Notes under the pieces: generated by a model | Seen by the model: only the letters and a program-made list of their open reading frames with translations | Told to the model about the DNA's origin: nothing | The model's database searches: none | Shown: in pieces, positions 8,478 to 17,304 of the stretch | Numbering within the stretch: the first letter of the stretch is position 1 | How the letters are laid out: each line of letters opens with the position of its first letter | Translations under genes and position numbers: made by a program | NCBI RefSeq assembly: GCF_017599385.1 | Contig: NZ_JAGFPK010000002.1 | Location: 620,001-684,000 of the forward strand | Reading direction: 5' to 3' | Length of the DNA stretch: 64,000 nt | Origin: Ciceribacter sp. L1K22 | GTDB taxonomy: Bacteria > Pseudomonadota > Alphaproteobacteria > Rhizobiales > Rhizobiaceae

Positions 8478-9655
8478 CCTACTACTACAACGACCTCCCG
8501 TCGCGCATGTCCGGTCGCCCCGATACGGTGGAGACAAAAGCGCCCGCCCGAACGGTCTGGGATATTCCGGCCTTCCTTTTGTGCGCGGGACTTCTCGCCC
8601 TGCCCTTCCAGGTAGTTCAGGTATCGATCGCCCAGCCGGGACACCTCTGGATGCTGGCCACGCTTGGCTTCATGCTGCTTTACCGATCAGTGCGGTTCTC
8701 CACGGCGGAAGCGCTCGTTTTCGCACTGTTTCTCGGCGTAACGGTCATCCTGACGTTCTTGCAGGACTATCCGCGGGTCAAGAGTGTGGAGCAGCTCAGC
8801 AAGTTCGCCTTCTTCTATCCCGGTTTCTACCTAGTGGGCCGCTGGCTCGGATGGCGGTTTGAAAACAGGCTGATTCCGCTGGGATACGTCTTTCTGTTCA
8901 GCTTCCTTCTCTTCCAGTATCTCACCCAGGCACTGTCGCTGCCCGTCATTTACCAGGAAATCAACTTCGGCCAGGGGGCTCTCCACGGCACTTTCCGGGA
9001 GCGCAACTGGCTCGCCGTCTACTTCCTGCTCTTTTCCTACATCCTTCTTTTGAAGGACGAGTCGCGATGGAAATTTGCCTGGTTCTTTCTCCTGAACGGG
9101 CTCGTGATGCTGCTCTCCGGGTCGAAAACGACTTTCGTCGCGGCCGGCATCATCTTCCTGTTCCAGTCGCGCCTGCCGCTATGGATGAAGCTCGTGCCCA
9201 TGGCCGTGGGAGCCGTATTTTATCTCTCCGTGTTTTCGGATGAATTCAGCGAGGAGAAGCTGAACGTGAAACTCGAGGAGGAACGCGGTCTCGCGTTCCA
9301 GGCGAGCATCGAACTGATCGAGAAGAACCCGGTGGGTTACGGGCTCGGGTTCGTGGAAGCCTATTTCGGCAGCAACTCGCTTGAAATCCGCGGTCTGGGA
9401 GAGGGTACGAACTCCGTCTTCTCCGTGCCGCTCGATCTGATGATCGTTGCCGGCTTCGCAGGCATCGCCCTCTGGCTGATGATTTTCGTCGGCGTTGGAA
9501 ATTCAGCCGTTCTCGCTTTGGCGCCAATAGCGGCACTATCGCTGCTCAATCCGCTGCATCAGTCGGAGCTGGTGTACTTTTTCATCGGCTTCATCGTCAC
9601 GCTCGCCCGCATGAAGGCATGCAAGCCAGGTATGACTTCCGTCCATCGACCGTGA
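8474..9655 (+). CDS. O-antigen/EPS polymerase or ligase-like membrane protein (Wzy-like)
   Basis: A 393-residue polytopic membrane protein with about ten hydrophobic helices. A periplasmic-type segment contains HGTFRERNWLAVYF, followed by LLSGSKTTFVAAG; this is the usual 'RN..A...SGSKT' pattern of O-antigen ligase/polymerase (Wzy_C) proteins. It starts at TTG 8474, which overlaps the DUF4838 stop (TTGA) and has AAGGAAA about seven bases upstream. An ATG twelve codons in is an alternative. It probably polymerises or attaches repeat units at the periplasmic face. Coupling to a secreted glycosidase-like gene is unusual and suggests the two act on the same polymer. A second Wzy-like gene lies at 14877-16292. 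Confidence 0.8.
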   Translation: MTYYYNDLPSRMSGRPDTVETKAPARTVWDIPAFLLCAGLLALPFQVVQVSIAQPGHLWMLATLGFMLLYRSVRFSTAEALVFALFLGVTVILTFLQDYPRVKSVEQLSKFAFFYPGFYLVGRWLGWRFENRLIPLGYVFLFSFLLFQYLTQALSLPVIYQEINFGQGALHGTFRERNWLAVYFLLFSYILLLKDESRWKFAWFFLLNGLVMLLSGSKTTFVAAGIIFLFQSRLPLWMKLVPMAVGAVFYLSVFSDEFSEEKLNVKLEEERGLAFQASIELIEKNPVGYGLGFVEAYFGSNSLEIRGLGEGTNSVFSVPLDLMIVAGFAGIALWLMIFVGVGNSAVLALAPIAALSLLNPLHQSELVYFFIGFIVTLARMKACKPGMTSVHRP

Positions 9656-9674
9656 CTGATGCAAACCGTCTGGC

Positions 9675-10388
9675 CTAGAGTTTGAAGCCCGAGGCCTTCA
9701 GGACTTTCTTTCGCTCTTCAGGCAATTCCTCGAACACGGCAAGGGCACGCACGCGCAGCAGGTCACCGGGATCTTTCAGTGTTCGCGCTGCCTCCCATGC
9801 TGGAGCGTAGAGCAAAAGCGTCCGCAGATCCGCGTTCAATGCATCCGCAGCCAGATCCAGGGTTTGTTCGCTCGCCTTTCTCCAGACAATGAAGCGTGCC
9901 TTCACGACTTCACCATTCGCCGGCGCATAGCGGACCGACTGCTGCAACAGAAACGACAGTAGAGGCGGCTGCTCGGCGATGGCCCAACGAACCATCGCCA
10001 GACGCAGCCAGAGGTTTCCATCGCTGGGCGAGCAGCCGATCGCATGTTTGATGTAACGGTCCGCGTTCTCCATGGCGGCCGCCCATGCATCATAGCGAGC
10101 AAAGGAATTCTGCCGGTCGAGATCGGCGAGGATCACCCGCAGACCGTCACCGACAATGTCGCTTCGGCAGACGCCGTCGTTCGAAACCGCCATCGCCTCC
10201 CGCGCATAACGCGAGAGCACGGCCGCATCAAGCTGTGCTCCATCCTGCAGCCGATCGGAAAGATAGGAAATCGACGCGAAGCGCACTGATGCCGCCAGTT
10301 CCCGGGCGGCAAGGCCTATGGTTGCGGCCGCTGCAACGGCGAGCGCCACGAGAGCCAGGCGAGATCCGACGACACCGTCACGACGCAT
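9675..10388 (-). CDS. Membrane-anchored protein of unknown function, EPS locus
   Basis: A 237-residue protein with one N-terminal membrane helix (about residues 10-30, LALVALAVAAAATIGLAARE), then a mostly helical, probably periplasmic region. SPSDGNLWLRLAMVRWAI and SVRYAPANGEVVKARFIVW resemble tetratricopeptide-like helix pairs. No enzyme motif is visible. Its start overlaps the end of the Wzc-like kinase gene by 11 bases, so the two are translationally coupled and probably work together. A role as a scaffold or accessory to polymer export is inference only. It converges with the polymerase gene, leaving only 19 bases between stops. Confidence 0.75.
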   Translation of the reverse strand: MRRDGVVGSRLALVALAVAAAATIGLAARELAASVRFASISYLSDRLQDGAQLDAAVLSRYAREAMAVSNDGVCRSDIVGDGLRVILADLDRQNSFARYDAWAAAMENADRYIKHAIGCSPSDGNLWLRLAMVRWAIAEQPPLLSFLLQQSVRYAPANGEVVKARFIVWRKASEQTLDLAADALNADLRTLLLYAPAWEAARTLKDPGDLLRVRALAVFEELPEERKKVLKASGFKL

Positions 10389-12672
10389 CGCGGTAATAGG
10401 ATGAATAGCGAGAGTAGTAGTATTCGCTCGAACCGTAGTCCCGGTAGAGATCCATCTTCTTCTCGTCGACCTTGTTAAGGATCACGCCGGCGCAACGGCG
10501 GAAGATTTCGGAGTCGTTTTCCAGACACGTCTTGACCATCTTCCGAGAAGTGCGTCCCCATTCGATCACATAGAGGAAACTGTCGATCCGCGAGGCGATT
10601 GCGCGTGCATCGACGACCGGCGCCAGCGGCGGAAGGTCAATCACGACATAGTCGAACGTACTTTTCGCCGTCTCCAGAACGGTTTTCATGGCTGGAGAGG
10701 AGAGCAGTTCCGACGAATGCGGCACGCGGCGCGTCACGACCGACGGCAAAAAGCCCATCTTCGTCTTGAGGTCGAACATCAGCATGTCCTTGATCGGCCG
10801 CTTCTCGATCAGCGCCTCGAGAAGTCCCGCCTCCGCGTGACGCCCGATCGCGCGGGTCGACCCGGGATTGCGCAGGTCGGCGTCGATCAACAGGACCCGG
10901 GAGCCCTGCATCGCAAGAAGCTCGGCGAAATTGATAGCAACCGTGGACTTGCCTTCGCCAGGCAGGCTCGACACGACGCCGATCACCTTCGCGGTCTCGC
11001 TCTGGCTCGGGCCGGACAGATCGACGGCGATCTTGGCACTGCGCAAGGTTTCGGCGAACATCGAAAGGGGATGTTCCAACACGTAGCTCGTCACCGAATT
11101 GACGTGCCGGATGTGACGCGGGTGATCCTGCAGATTGTCGGCCGTTCTTGCTTCCATCGACTGCGCAAGCGGCGCGGTCCCCAGGAATTCGACACCGAGT
11201 TCGCGTCGCACCTGGTCACCGGTCCGGAAGAAACGGTCTCGAAACTCCCTAAATGCACCGATCCCGGCACCGACCAGTCCACCAAGAAAGATCGAGAAGG
11301 CCAGAACGAGCTTCTTGTTCGGCTCGCTCGGTCCCTTGGGGGCGACAGCGCTGCTGATCACACGCGCTTCCGTCACGGGGAAGGACTGCTGCTGGATCGC
11401 CTCCTGGTAACGCTGGAGGAAGGTCTGATAAAGGTTTTTGTAGGTATCTGCCGTCCGCTGTAGCTCGCGCAGTTGCACCTGGGTTTCGCCGGCAAGCGCG
11501 GTCACGCCTTGCGCCGCGTCCACGCTTTCCTGCAGCGCCTTCTCCCTCGCTTCAGCGACGTTCATATCGCTCTGGTAGCTCTCCGCGATACGACCGAGCT
11601 CCTCGAACATCAGCCGTTCGAACTCCTTCATTTCGCTCCGCAAGCGTACCGCCTGGACGTGATTGGGACCAAGTCGCCGAGAGATATCTGCCTCTAGCTT
11701 GGAAGCATCCAGGTATTTCCGCCGCAGTTCGTTCGAGATCGAACTGTCCAGCACGTCATTGACGATCGCGTCGGTCTTGCCCGAACTGATGATCTCCTGG
11801 ATCCGGTCATAACGAGCCCTGGTTCGCGCCGTCTCGGCGCGCGCCACGATCAGTTGGCTGTTCAGTTCGGACAGCTGCTGGTCACTGATCAGCGTGTCTC
11901 CCGCCGCCACAAGACCATTTTCCGTCCTGAAACGCTGGACCGCCAGATCTGATTCGAGAGCCTTCTGCTTCAACTCGTCGATGCGCTCGAGCAACCAGTC
12001 GCTGGCGCGACGCGTCGCATCGTACTTGGAGTTCAGCTTGTCGAGCAGGTAGGCCTCGGCAATGCCGTTGGCGACGCGAGCGGACAAATCCGGGTCCGTA
12101 GACGTGTAGCGAATTTCCAGTACGTAGGTTTTACCGACGCGGCGAACTTCGGTGTTGCCGGTGATCAGTTTGATGGCGGCAAGCCGTTCGGCCTCGACCT
12201 CGTCGGCAGTCTTGACGTCTTCGCTGCTGAACCAGTTGAGCGGGTTGGCGACGAACTTGATGCCATCGATCATCCGGCCGAGCGGCGACGCGGTCTGGTT
12301 CATGAACAGCTTGTCTTCAAAGAGCTTCCGCTTTTCCACCACGGACGCGGCGATCGTTTCCGACTTCAACAATTCGAGCTGGCTGAGTACGGTAGGTTCG
12401 TCATCGATGGCAGAGCCGATGGCTGCCAACTGGTTGACGATCTCGCTCTGGCTACGGTCGATCAGAACGGTTGTGAGAGCGGTGTACCGAGGCACTGCTG
12501 TCGCCACGTAAATCACAGCAAGCACGACGAAAAATGCGGTAGCGGCGGCAACCACACGCCACTGCCGTCTCACGACCGCCATCAGGCGGTCGAAATCAAT
12601 CTTGAAATCGATATTGTCATCCCCCGTACCGTTGCCCCCACCCCTTGAGAACATGTTATCCGGAGACAGCAA
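10378..12672 (-). CDS. Polysaccharide co-polymerase with BY-kinase domain (Wzc/ExoP-like)
   Basis: A 764-residue inner-membrane protein that sets chain length and drives polymer export through phosphorylation cycles. Order: N-terminal Wzz domain with a membrane helix near residues 40-60, a long periplasmic coiled-coil region (about 190-420), a GNVR-like segment and second helix near 435-455 (the PSEPNKKLVLAFSIFLGGLV stretch), then a cytoplasmic tyrosine kinase. The kinase shows Walker A (SSLPGEGKST), A' (VLLIDADLRNPG) and B (YVVIDLPPL). A C-terminal tyrosine cluster (SSEYYYSRYSSYYRD) is the expected autophosphorylation site. The start is TTG 12672 with GAGG seven bases upstream; ATG 12654 is an alternative. 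It lies between the glycine-rich and the TPR-like genes. Confidence 0.93.
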   Translation of the reverse strand: MLSPDNMFSRGGGNGTGDDNIDFKIDFDRLMAVVRRQWRVVAAATAFFVVLAVIYVATAVPRYTALTTVLIDRSQSEIVNQLAAIGSAIDDEPTVLSQLELLKSETIAASVVEKRKLFEDKLFMNQTASPLGRMIDGIKFVANPLNWFSSEDVKTADEVEAERLAAIKLITGNTEVRRVGKTYVLEIRYTSTDPDLSARVANGIAEAYLLDKLNSKYDATRRASDWLLERIDELKQKALESDLAVQRFRTENGLVAAGDTLISDQQLSELNSQLIVARAETARTRARYDRIQEIISSGKTDAIVNDVLDSSISNELRRKYLDASKLEADISRRLGPNHVQAVRLRSEMKEFERLMFEELGRIAESYQSDMNVAEAREKALQESVDAAQGVTALAGETQVQLRELQRTADTYKNLYQTFLQRYQEAIQQQSFPVTEARVISSAVAPKGPSEPNKKLVLAFSIFLGGLVGAGIGAFREFRDRFFRTGDQVRRELGVEFLGTAPLAQSMEARTADNLQDHPRHIRHVNSVTSYVLEHPLSMFAETLRSAKIAVDLSGPSQSETAKVIGVVSSLPGEGKSTVAINFAELLAMQGSRVLLIDADLRNPGSTRAIGRHAEAGLLEALIEKRPIKDMLMFDLKTKMGFLPSVVTRRVPHSSELLSSPAMKTVLETAKSTFDYVVIDLPPLAPVVDARAIASRIDSFLYVIEWGRTSRKMVKTCLENDSEIFRRCAGVILNKVDEKKMDLYRDYGSSEYYYSRYSSYYRDAS

Positions 12673-12721
12673 ACCGGTACCTCGCGACTATAAGTGTTAA
12701 ATCAGAGCATGACGACGACGA

Positions 12722-13363
12722 TCAGTTCGTCGGGCTCACGCTGGTTCCGTCGTTTCCGGAGGAGAAGCCACCGCCGCTAGCGACAAAACCGGGCGCGCCG
12801 GACTGCCCGACGGTAGTGTCGCCGCCGATTCCGGCGGAACCAAGACCGCCTCCTCCGCCGCCACCACCGCCGATGTCACCACCGCCGCCGACTGCGCCGA
12901 TTGCGCCCAACGCAGCCGTCTGGACCTCGTTGCTCGCCGCCAGGAATGCCGTCAACAACTCCGGCGAGTTCAGCTCCGCTACCTTCTGCTGAATCAGACC
13001 GGCATATTCCGGATTTACAGGGGCACAAGCTCTTGCCGCGCGGGCCAAGCCGGTACCCATCGCCGCTTTTTGATCGGCGTTGGCTTGGGGAACCGTGCTC
13101 AACAGCAGGTCAAGTGTGGCCTCGCTCGAGCCGACCAGCGCGCGCACCTCGCTCGACATCCGCAGGCCGCCCGTCGGATTATCCGAAAGCAGCGCAGCGG
13201 GATTGCCCGTAAATGCCGAGATGGCTTCATCGTTCATTCTCGCCGGCCCCTGGAAACACGCACCACCAGCCTGCGCGAAAGCAAACGTCGCGGTAAAGGA
13301 CGAAGAAATCGTAGCCAGCAACAGGGCTGCGCCGGCGTTCCGTACAGTCTTGTGAATGGACAT
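12722..13363 (-). CDS. Small secreted glycine-rich protein, unknown
   Basis: A 213-residue protein with a signal peptide (MSIHKTVRNAGAALLLATIS.., cleavage after FAFA-Q). A helical middle part carries two cysteines (ACFQG and ARACAPVNP) about 75 residues apart, so one disulfide is possible. The low-complexity tail has a run of nine glycines followed by Gly/Ser repeats. I place the start at ATG 13363, with GAGAGG just upstream, rather than at the longer frame start 13465. It sits between the Wza-like and Wzc-like genes, so a periplasmic or surface role in export is likely. I do not recognise a family. Confidence 0.75.
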   Translation of the reverse strand: MSIHKTVRNAGAALLLATISSSFTATFAFAQAGGACFQGPARMNDEAISAFTGNPAALLSDNPTGGLRMSSEVRALVGSSEATLDLLLSTVPQANADQKAAMGTGLARAARACAPVNPEYAGLIQQKVAELNSPELLTAFLAASNEVQTAALGAIGAVGGGGDIGGGGGGGGGLGSAGIGGDTTVGQSGAPGFVASGGGFSSGNDGTSVSPTN

Positions 13364-13430
13364 TGTAGACCTCTCTTCAACAAGGATGTCCGCGGGCAGA
13401 CCTTTGTACCGCGTCCCGCAATTTGAGAGA

Positions 13431-13450
13431 CCCGGCGACAAGTTGCCGGG
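13431..13450 (-). terminator. Hairpin between Wza-like and glycine-rich genes
   Basis: Inverted repeat CCCGGCGAC/GTTGCCGGG forms a tight 8-9 bp stem 15 bases after the Wza-like stop. It has no T-run, so it may act as an RNA-stability or attenuation element rather than a full terminator. Confidence 0.35.
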
Positions 13451-13464
13451 CCGAAACCAAACCA

Positions 13465-14667
13465 TTAATCCGTCAGCTCGCGTACCGCATCGCGAGTGGT
13501 CACAGCATCGGAGCTTACACCCGAAACTGTCGAGGAGACGCTGTTCACGATACTCAAGAACTTTGTCAGCTCAACCGAGTCCGAGTTCGAGATATACAGG
13601 ATGTCCTTATCCTGCATCGCAAACTGCTGGGCCGCAAAGAAGGCAGACGGGTCTCGCAGATTGGCGCGGAAGATAACCGGAATGCTGTCTCCCTCGAACG
13701 CCGAAGTGTCTATGCCAAGTGCCTGGAGCGTCTTGCGGTCAACCGAACGATAAAGGGCAACCTGTGCGGGGTCGGCCCGACTGTCGAGCAGACCGCCTGC
13801 CTTCGCCAACGCATCTGCCAGCGTGAGCGACGATTCCTCGAAATCATACCGCCCATTGGTGCCCGAGGCACCGAATGCAAGGTATGTGCGGCGCTCGCGG
13901 TCGACGAAGATGGTATCGCCAGGCGCCACGAAAATATTCTCTGCCGGCGTCTTCGAAAGCTTTTCGTAGGAAATCGTTGCCGTCCGTCCGCGGCGGTGCA
14001 ACGTGATGTTCGTTTCCACTCCCGGAGACGAAAGACCACCCGCCGTGGAGATCACATCAAGAACACGTTCCCCGGCAGAGGTCACGGTCACTTTTTGCGG
14101 GCTATTGACATCACCCAGAACGGCGACCTGGCTGGAACGGCTCGAAGAAACCGTAATGACGACCTGCGGTTCAATGGCTCGATTTGCCAGCAGATCCTCG
14201 ATCTCCTGTTCTACCTGCTCCTTGGGACGCCCGGCGGCGGCGATGCGACCGGCGTATGGCACGGAGATATTACCGCTACTGTCGATCTGCTGAGGTGGCA
14301 GCGTTATGTAGTTTCCAGGACGGCTACCCGCATCCGCAGGAATGAAAAGACCGCCCGCCTGCGCCTCGAAAATCGACACTTCGACCGTATCTCCGGTCCC
14401 AAGCGGAATACCGGGAGGACCACCCCTTCCACCGCCAAAACCGCCCTGAAGCGAAGTAGCGACATCAGACTTGAAGTGGCTGAGTATACTCTTGTTTATA
14501 TCGATGAGAACGTAGTCGATACCGACCTTCTTCCCCTCGGACGACAGCTTCACAGCCGCCTGCCCCTCAATCGCACGAGGCGCCGGGCCGGATGCGGGAA
14601 GCGCTGTGCAGCCGCTGAGTGCAGCCGCGAGGATAGCCACGGAAAAGTGCGCTTTGCTTACCAACAT
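13465..14667 (-). CDS. Polysaccharide export outer-membrane lipoprotein (Wza/GumB/ExoF-like)
   Basis: Outer-membrane export channel component of 400 residues. A lipoprotein signal with lipobox LSGC near residue 20 predicts acylation and outer-membrane anchoring. The Poly_export domain follows (GTGDTVEVSIFEAQAGGLF at about 90-110, then NISVPYAGRIAAAG), then SLBB-type repeats (VAVLGDVNSPQKV.., LAFGASGTNGRYDF..). Wza partners physically with the Wzc-type co-polymerase, which is encoded two genes downstream. The C-terminal part is longer than in classical Wza and lacks an obvious amphipathic barrel helix, as in other rhizobial family members. The ATG at 14667 is the first gene of the minus-strand export operon, so its promoter should lie in 14668-14850. 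Confidence 0.92.
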   Translation of the reverse strand: MLVSKAHFSVAILAAALSGCTALPASGPAPRAIEGQAAVKLSSEGKKVGIDYVLIDINKSILSHFKSDVATSLQGGFGGGRGGPPGIPLGTGDTVEVSIFEAQAGGLFIPADAGSRPGNYITLPPQQIDSSGNISVPYAGRIAAAGRPKEQVEQEIEDLLANRAIEPQVVITVSSSRSSQVAVLGDVNSPQKVTVTSAGERVLDVISTAGGLSSPGVETNITLHRRGRTATISYEKLSKTPAENIFVAPGDTIFVDRERRTYLAFGASGTNGRYDFEESSLTLADALAKAGGLLDSRADPAQVALYRSVDRKTLQALGIDTSAFEGDSIPVIFRANLRDPSAFFAAQQFAMQDKDILYISNSDSVELTKFLSIVNSVSSTVSGVSSDAVTTRDAVRELTD

Positions 14668-14850
14668 ATTTCCGCCCGATATAAAAGTCTAATTTTCACA
14701 AATTCTATGACACGCGATCCGATCAGCGGCCAGCCTCCGGGAGACCTAAACAACGCCCTGAAAAACAATCTAGCAGCACTTGTTGCCGCAGCGCAACATC
14801 CTGCATCGTCATAAATTTATTAAGATTTGCAACATCTTGATGTATTGAAA

Positions 14851-14873
14851 TGCACTTGCCCAATTTAAGTGCA
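14851..14873 (-). terminator. Probable terminator of the second polymerase-like gene
   Basis: Stem TGCACTT/AAGTGCA with a 9-base loop starts 3 bases after the stop of the 14877-16292 gene. On the minus strand it is followed by TTTC. The stem is short, so termination may be partial. Confidence 0.45.
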
Positions 14874-14876
14874 GGA

Positions 14877-16292
14877 CTAAGCTTTATTGTGCGAAATCTG
14901 CCGCGCCAGACAGATCGTCACGATTGGAGCCATAGCGGCCGAAAAGAAAAGCGCCATTCCCGGCAACTGCAGGGAAAAGTCGAGCACGGAGTGCACCATC
15001 GTCATCGCCAGAATGGCAATTCCGATCACCGGATAAATTCGAAGCCGTCGACGGGCTCTCAAACCCGACACCAGAATCCGCGACAGAAGCACCAATCCGG
15101 TCGCCAGAACGGGGACAGCAGCAACGCCCAGCCCTAGCATCGCCTCAAGATACACGCTGTGAGCGCGGTCCCACACGCCATAGAGCCCGCATTCCGGTGG
15201 ACGAAACGCCGCGAAAGACTGGAGGAAGGCACCAAACCCGGTGCCCGAAAGCCAATTCTGACCGATCGCGGTCAAAATAGAAGGATAGATACAGAACCGC
15301 GGATCGGAGAGTCCGCCCACATCCGCCCGCAAGAGAACCTGACCGGCAAATGCCACGAGCACGACTGTTGTCCCGAGGACGATCCCGGCGATGCGCAGAA
15401 ATCGTATCGCTCGCCTCTGCGGCAACCTTCCCACCCCCAGTCCCTCACCACCTGCCTCGCGATCCGCGGCTGCAAGCACGAGAAGCAGGACCAGAGCGAG
15501 AAAGACGCTCAACGTACCCGCCCGCGAGACCGTCAGCAGCAAGCCGACGGTACTGAGACCGAGCAGGATGACGTCGAACAGCAGTTTCCAGGCCTTGCGG
15601 CGCTCCGGTGAAGCAAGCCTTTGCCCCATGATCAGCGCCAGTGCCAGGCGATGGCGCCGCCGCAGCACCGCATCGACGATGAGACCTGCGAGCACCAGGA
15701 TGACCAACCCCAGAAAGGTCGCAGCAGTATTGCGGTTGACGAAGGTACTGGTGAAGCTATCGAGGTAGAACCGTTTCTGCCACAGCAGGAGTGTGTCGGC
15801 GAACGACATGTACTGCAGCAGCGCCAGCGCTGCCAGGACACCGCCGGCGCGCGCGAGCGTTCCAACTGCCCAGACAGCGTCGTCATCGGTCCGAAAAATC
15901 AACAAACCGTTACAGAAAAGCAAAAAAGGAGCCGATATCTGCAAGAGGCTGGCGATCGTATCTGCCGGAGCGACGGAAATGACCGCGCCTTCGCCACCGG
16001 TGACGCTGTTGGCAGCCGCCCACGCGGCGTCTGCAAATGCACCGGGAAAGGGAAGGTAAGCCTGAAAGCCGATGAGGAGCGCTAGAAATAGGAAAAGAGC
16101 GACGGTATTTCGGAGTGTCGCCATCACATAGAGCGGTCGCTGGGCGAAACCGATCACCACCAGGCTCAAGAGAGCGGTGAAACCGGCAAAAACAGCCTGC
16201 GCCTCGATCGACACCGCGCCCCTTGGAAGAAGGGCAAGCAATGGTATCGCGACAAAGCACCATCTGAGAACTGATTGCACCCGCCACTCCAC
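14877..16292 (-). CDS. O-antigen ligase/polymerase family membrane protein
   Basis: A 471-residue polytopic protein with about twelve hydrophobic helices and the family's central motif: a periplasmic loop with STFVNRNTAATFLG, followed by a long loop containing LTAIGQNWLSGTGFGAF. The Wzy_C pattern is stronger here than in the 8474-9655 protein, including the late GVWDRAHSVYLEAMLGLG segment. It probably ligates or polymerises lipid-linked repeat units in the periplasm. The start is GTG 16292 with little ribosome-site support; GTG at 16280 preceded by GTGGAG is an alternative. It is transcribed in line with Wza but separated by about 200 bases and a hairpin, so it probably has its own transcript. 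Confidence 0.85.
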   Translation of the reverse strand: MEWRVQSVLRWCFVAIPLLALLPRGAVSIEAQAVFAGFTALLSLVVIGFAQRPLYVMATLRNTVALFLFLALLIGFQAYLPFPGAFADAAWAAANSVTGGEGAVISVAPADTIASLLQISAPFLLFCNGLLIFRTDDDAVWAVGTLARAGGVLAALALLQYMSFADTLLLWQKRFYLDSFTSTFVNRNTAATFLGLVILVLAGLIVDAVLRRRHRLALALIMGQRLASPERRKAWKLLFDVILLGLSTVGLLLTVSRAGTLSVFLALVLLLVLAAADREAGGEGLGVGRLPQRRAIRFLRIAGIVLGTTVVLVAFAGQVLLRADVGGLSDPRFCIYPSILTAIGQNWLSGTGFGAFLQSFAAFRPPECGLYGVWDRAHSVYLEAMLGLGVAAVPVLATGLVLLSRILVSGLRARRRLRIYPVIGIAILAMTMVHSVLDFSLQLPGMALFFSAAMAPIVTICLARQISHNKA

Positions 16293-16350
16293 TGTCTGAC
16301 GGGCTTTTCAACAAAGCTGCCGCCGAACAAGGCCGGGATCGACCGTCTGG

Positions 16351-16398
16351 CAGGCATGCCTGTGCCCCCGCGGAGGTTTATCCATCCGAACGGGGGCA
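16351..16398. repeat. Palindrome plus long-range hairpin in the gap upstream of the polymerase gene
   Basis: A perfect 12-base palindrome CAGGCATGCCTG (16351-16362) is followed directly by TGCCCCCG (16363-16370), whose perfect complement CGGGGGCA is at 16391-16398. They lie between the peptidase stop (16419) and polymerase start (16292). No T-run is present. It could end the peptidase message or be an operator or leader structure. Confidence 0.4.
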
Positions 16399-16418
16399 AG
16401 CAAGATACCGCTGGGCTT

Positions 16419-17039
16419 TTACATGGCCATCCAGAGGCGGGGATTGTCGCCGGACTGTATCTTGATCCAGCGAAGATCGGTTTTCTTCCAGGGCTTGATG
16501 GCATTGGTGCGATTGTCGAGAACGAGATCGCCCTCGCTTGTCTTGACGACCAGCACCGCATGTCCCTCACCAGATCCGGTCCGCGCCACCGCGATGCGCA
16601 ACGCCCGGGGCGACCAGCCCATGGCAATCAGGCGCTTTCGCTTTGTCAGGGCGAAATCCTCGCAATCACCGCTGTTGACGGCGATCTTCCACACATCGCC
16701 AAATTCATCGAAGCCATTGTCGTTCACCGGCCGGATAGAAGCGTTGATCGATGCGTTCACACGACGCAACTGCTTCTCGCGATGGTCGGTAAGAGCGATG
16801 GTCGACACGCCGGCCGACGCGCGGCATTCTCCGGGGTTCTCCATGCAGAACTTGACATGTGCGAAGGGAGCCAACGTCGGGCGTCCCGCAACGATGAAGC
16901 TGACCGTCGGATTGTTCCGCAGATTGCGGGCCAGGCCACCTGGGCCAGCCGCCTGAACAGGCTCGGAAAGAACAAACGCCGTCGCCGCGACGACAGCCGT
17001 TGCAAGCAGTTTCTTCAGCATGACCTTATCCCCGTTCAT
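16419..17039 (-). CDS. Transglutaminase-like cysteine peptidase (BTLCP family)
   Basis: A 206-residue exported protein of the bacterial transglutaminase-like cysteine proteinase family (LapG relatives). A signal peptide covers roughly residues 7-30 (LKKLLATAVVAATAFVLSEP, cleaved after VQA). The catalytic triad is visible: Cys in GDCEDFALTKR, His in GEGHAVLVV and Asp in LVLDNRTN. LapG-type enzymes cut large adhesins in the periplasm, but many rhizobial BTLCP members have no assigned substrate, and no adhesin or LapD partner is visible here. The start may be ATG 17039 or the Met seven codons in (17021). Location next to an EPS locus fits a role at the cell surface; this is inference. Confidence 0.85.
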   Translation of the reverse strand: MNGDKVMLKKLLATAVVAATAFVLSEPVQAAGPGGLARNLRNNPTVSFIVAGRPTLAPFAHVKFCMENPGECRASAGVSTIALTDHREKQLRRVNASINASIRPVNDNGFDEFGDVWKIAVNSGDCEDFALTKRKRLIAMGWSPRALRIAVARTGSGEGHAVLVVKTSEGDLVLDNRTNAIKPWKKTDLRWIKIQSGDNPRLWMAM

Positions 17040-17304
17040 CTCTTCTTTTCTTCTGGCGGGGAACGCATCCGAAGGTGTTCGATGTCCCCGATGCGTCTTG
17101 GTTCGAGACCGAAGCCTTCGACCGCCTTGTACCAGACACTACACGGGAGGTTTTTCGACCGACTTAAGCAGAATGATTCAATTTTACGGGATGACGCATT
17201 TATCCCGTTTTGGCACGACTGGGTGACGTACCATGTCCCAATGCTGTAAGAATCATCCGACCGATTCCGACTAGTGACTTCAGCGACGGCGAACGGCAGG
17301 TATC
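17040..17304. promoter_or_regulatory. Divergent intergenic region, peptidase / phosphatase
   Basis: 265 bases separate the divergent peptidase and metallophosphatase genes and must contain both promoters. I could not identify hexamers or an operator with confidence, and the small ORFs here lack ribosome sites. Confidence 0.4.

Noticed and set aside
13423..14814. 463-residue plus-strand ORF
   Set aside because: Antisense to the Wza-like gene; Arg-rich, no family motif, no ribosome site. A GC-driven shadow.
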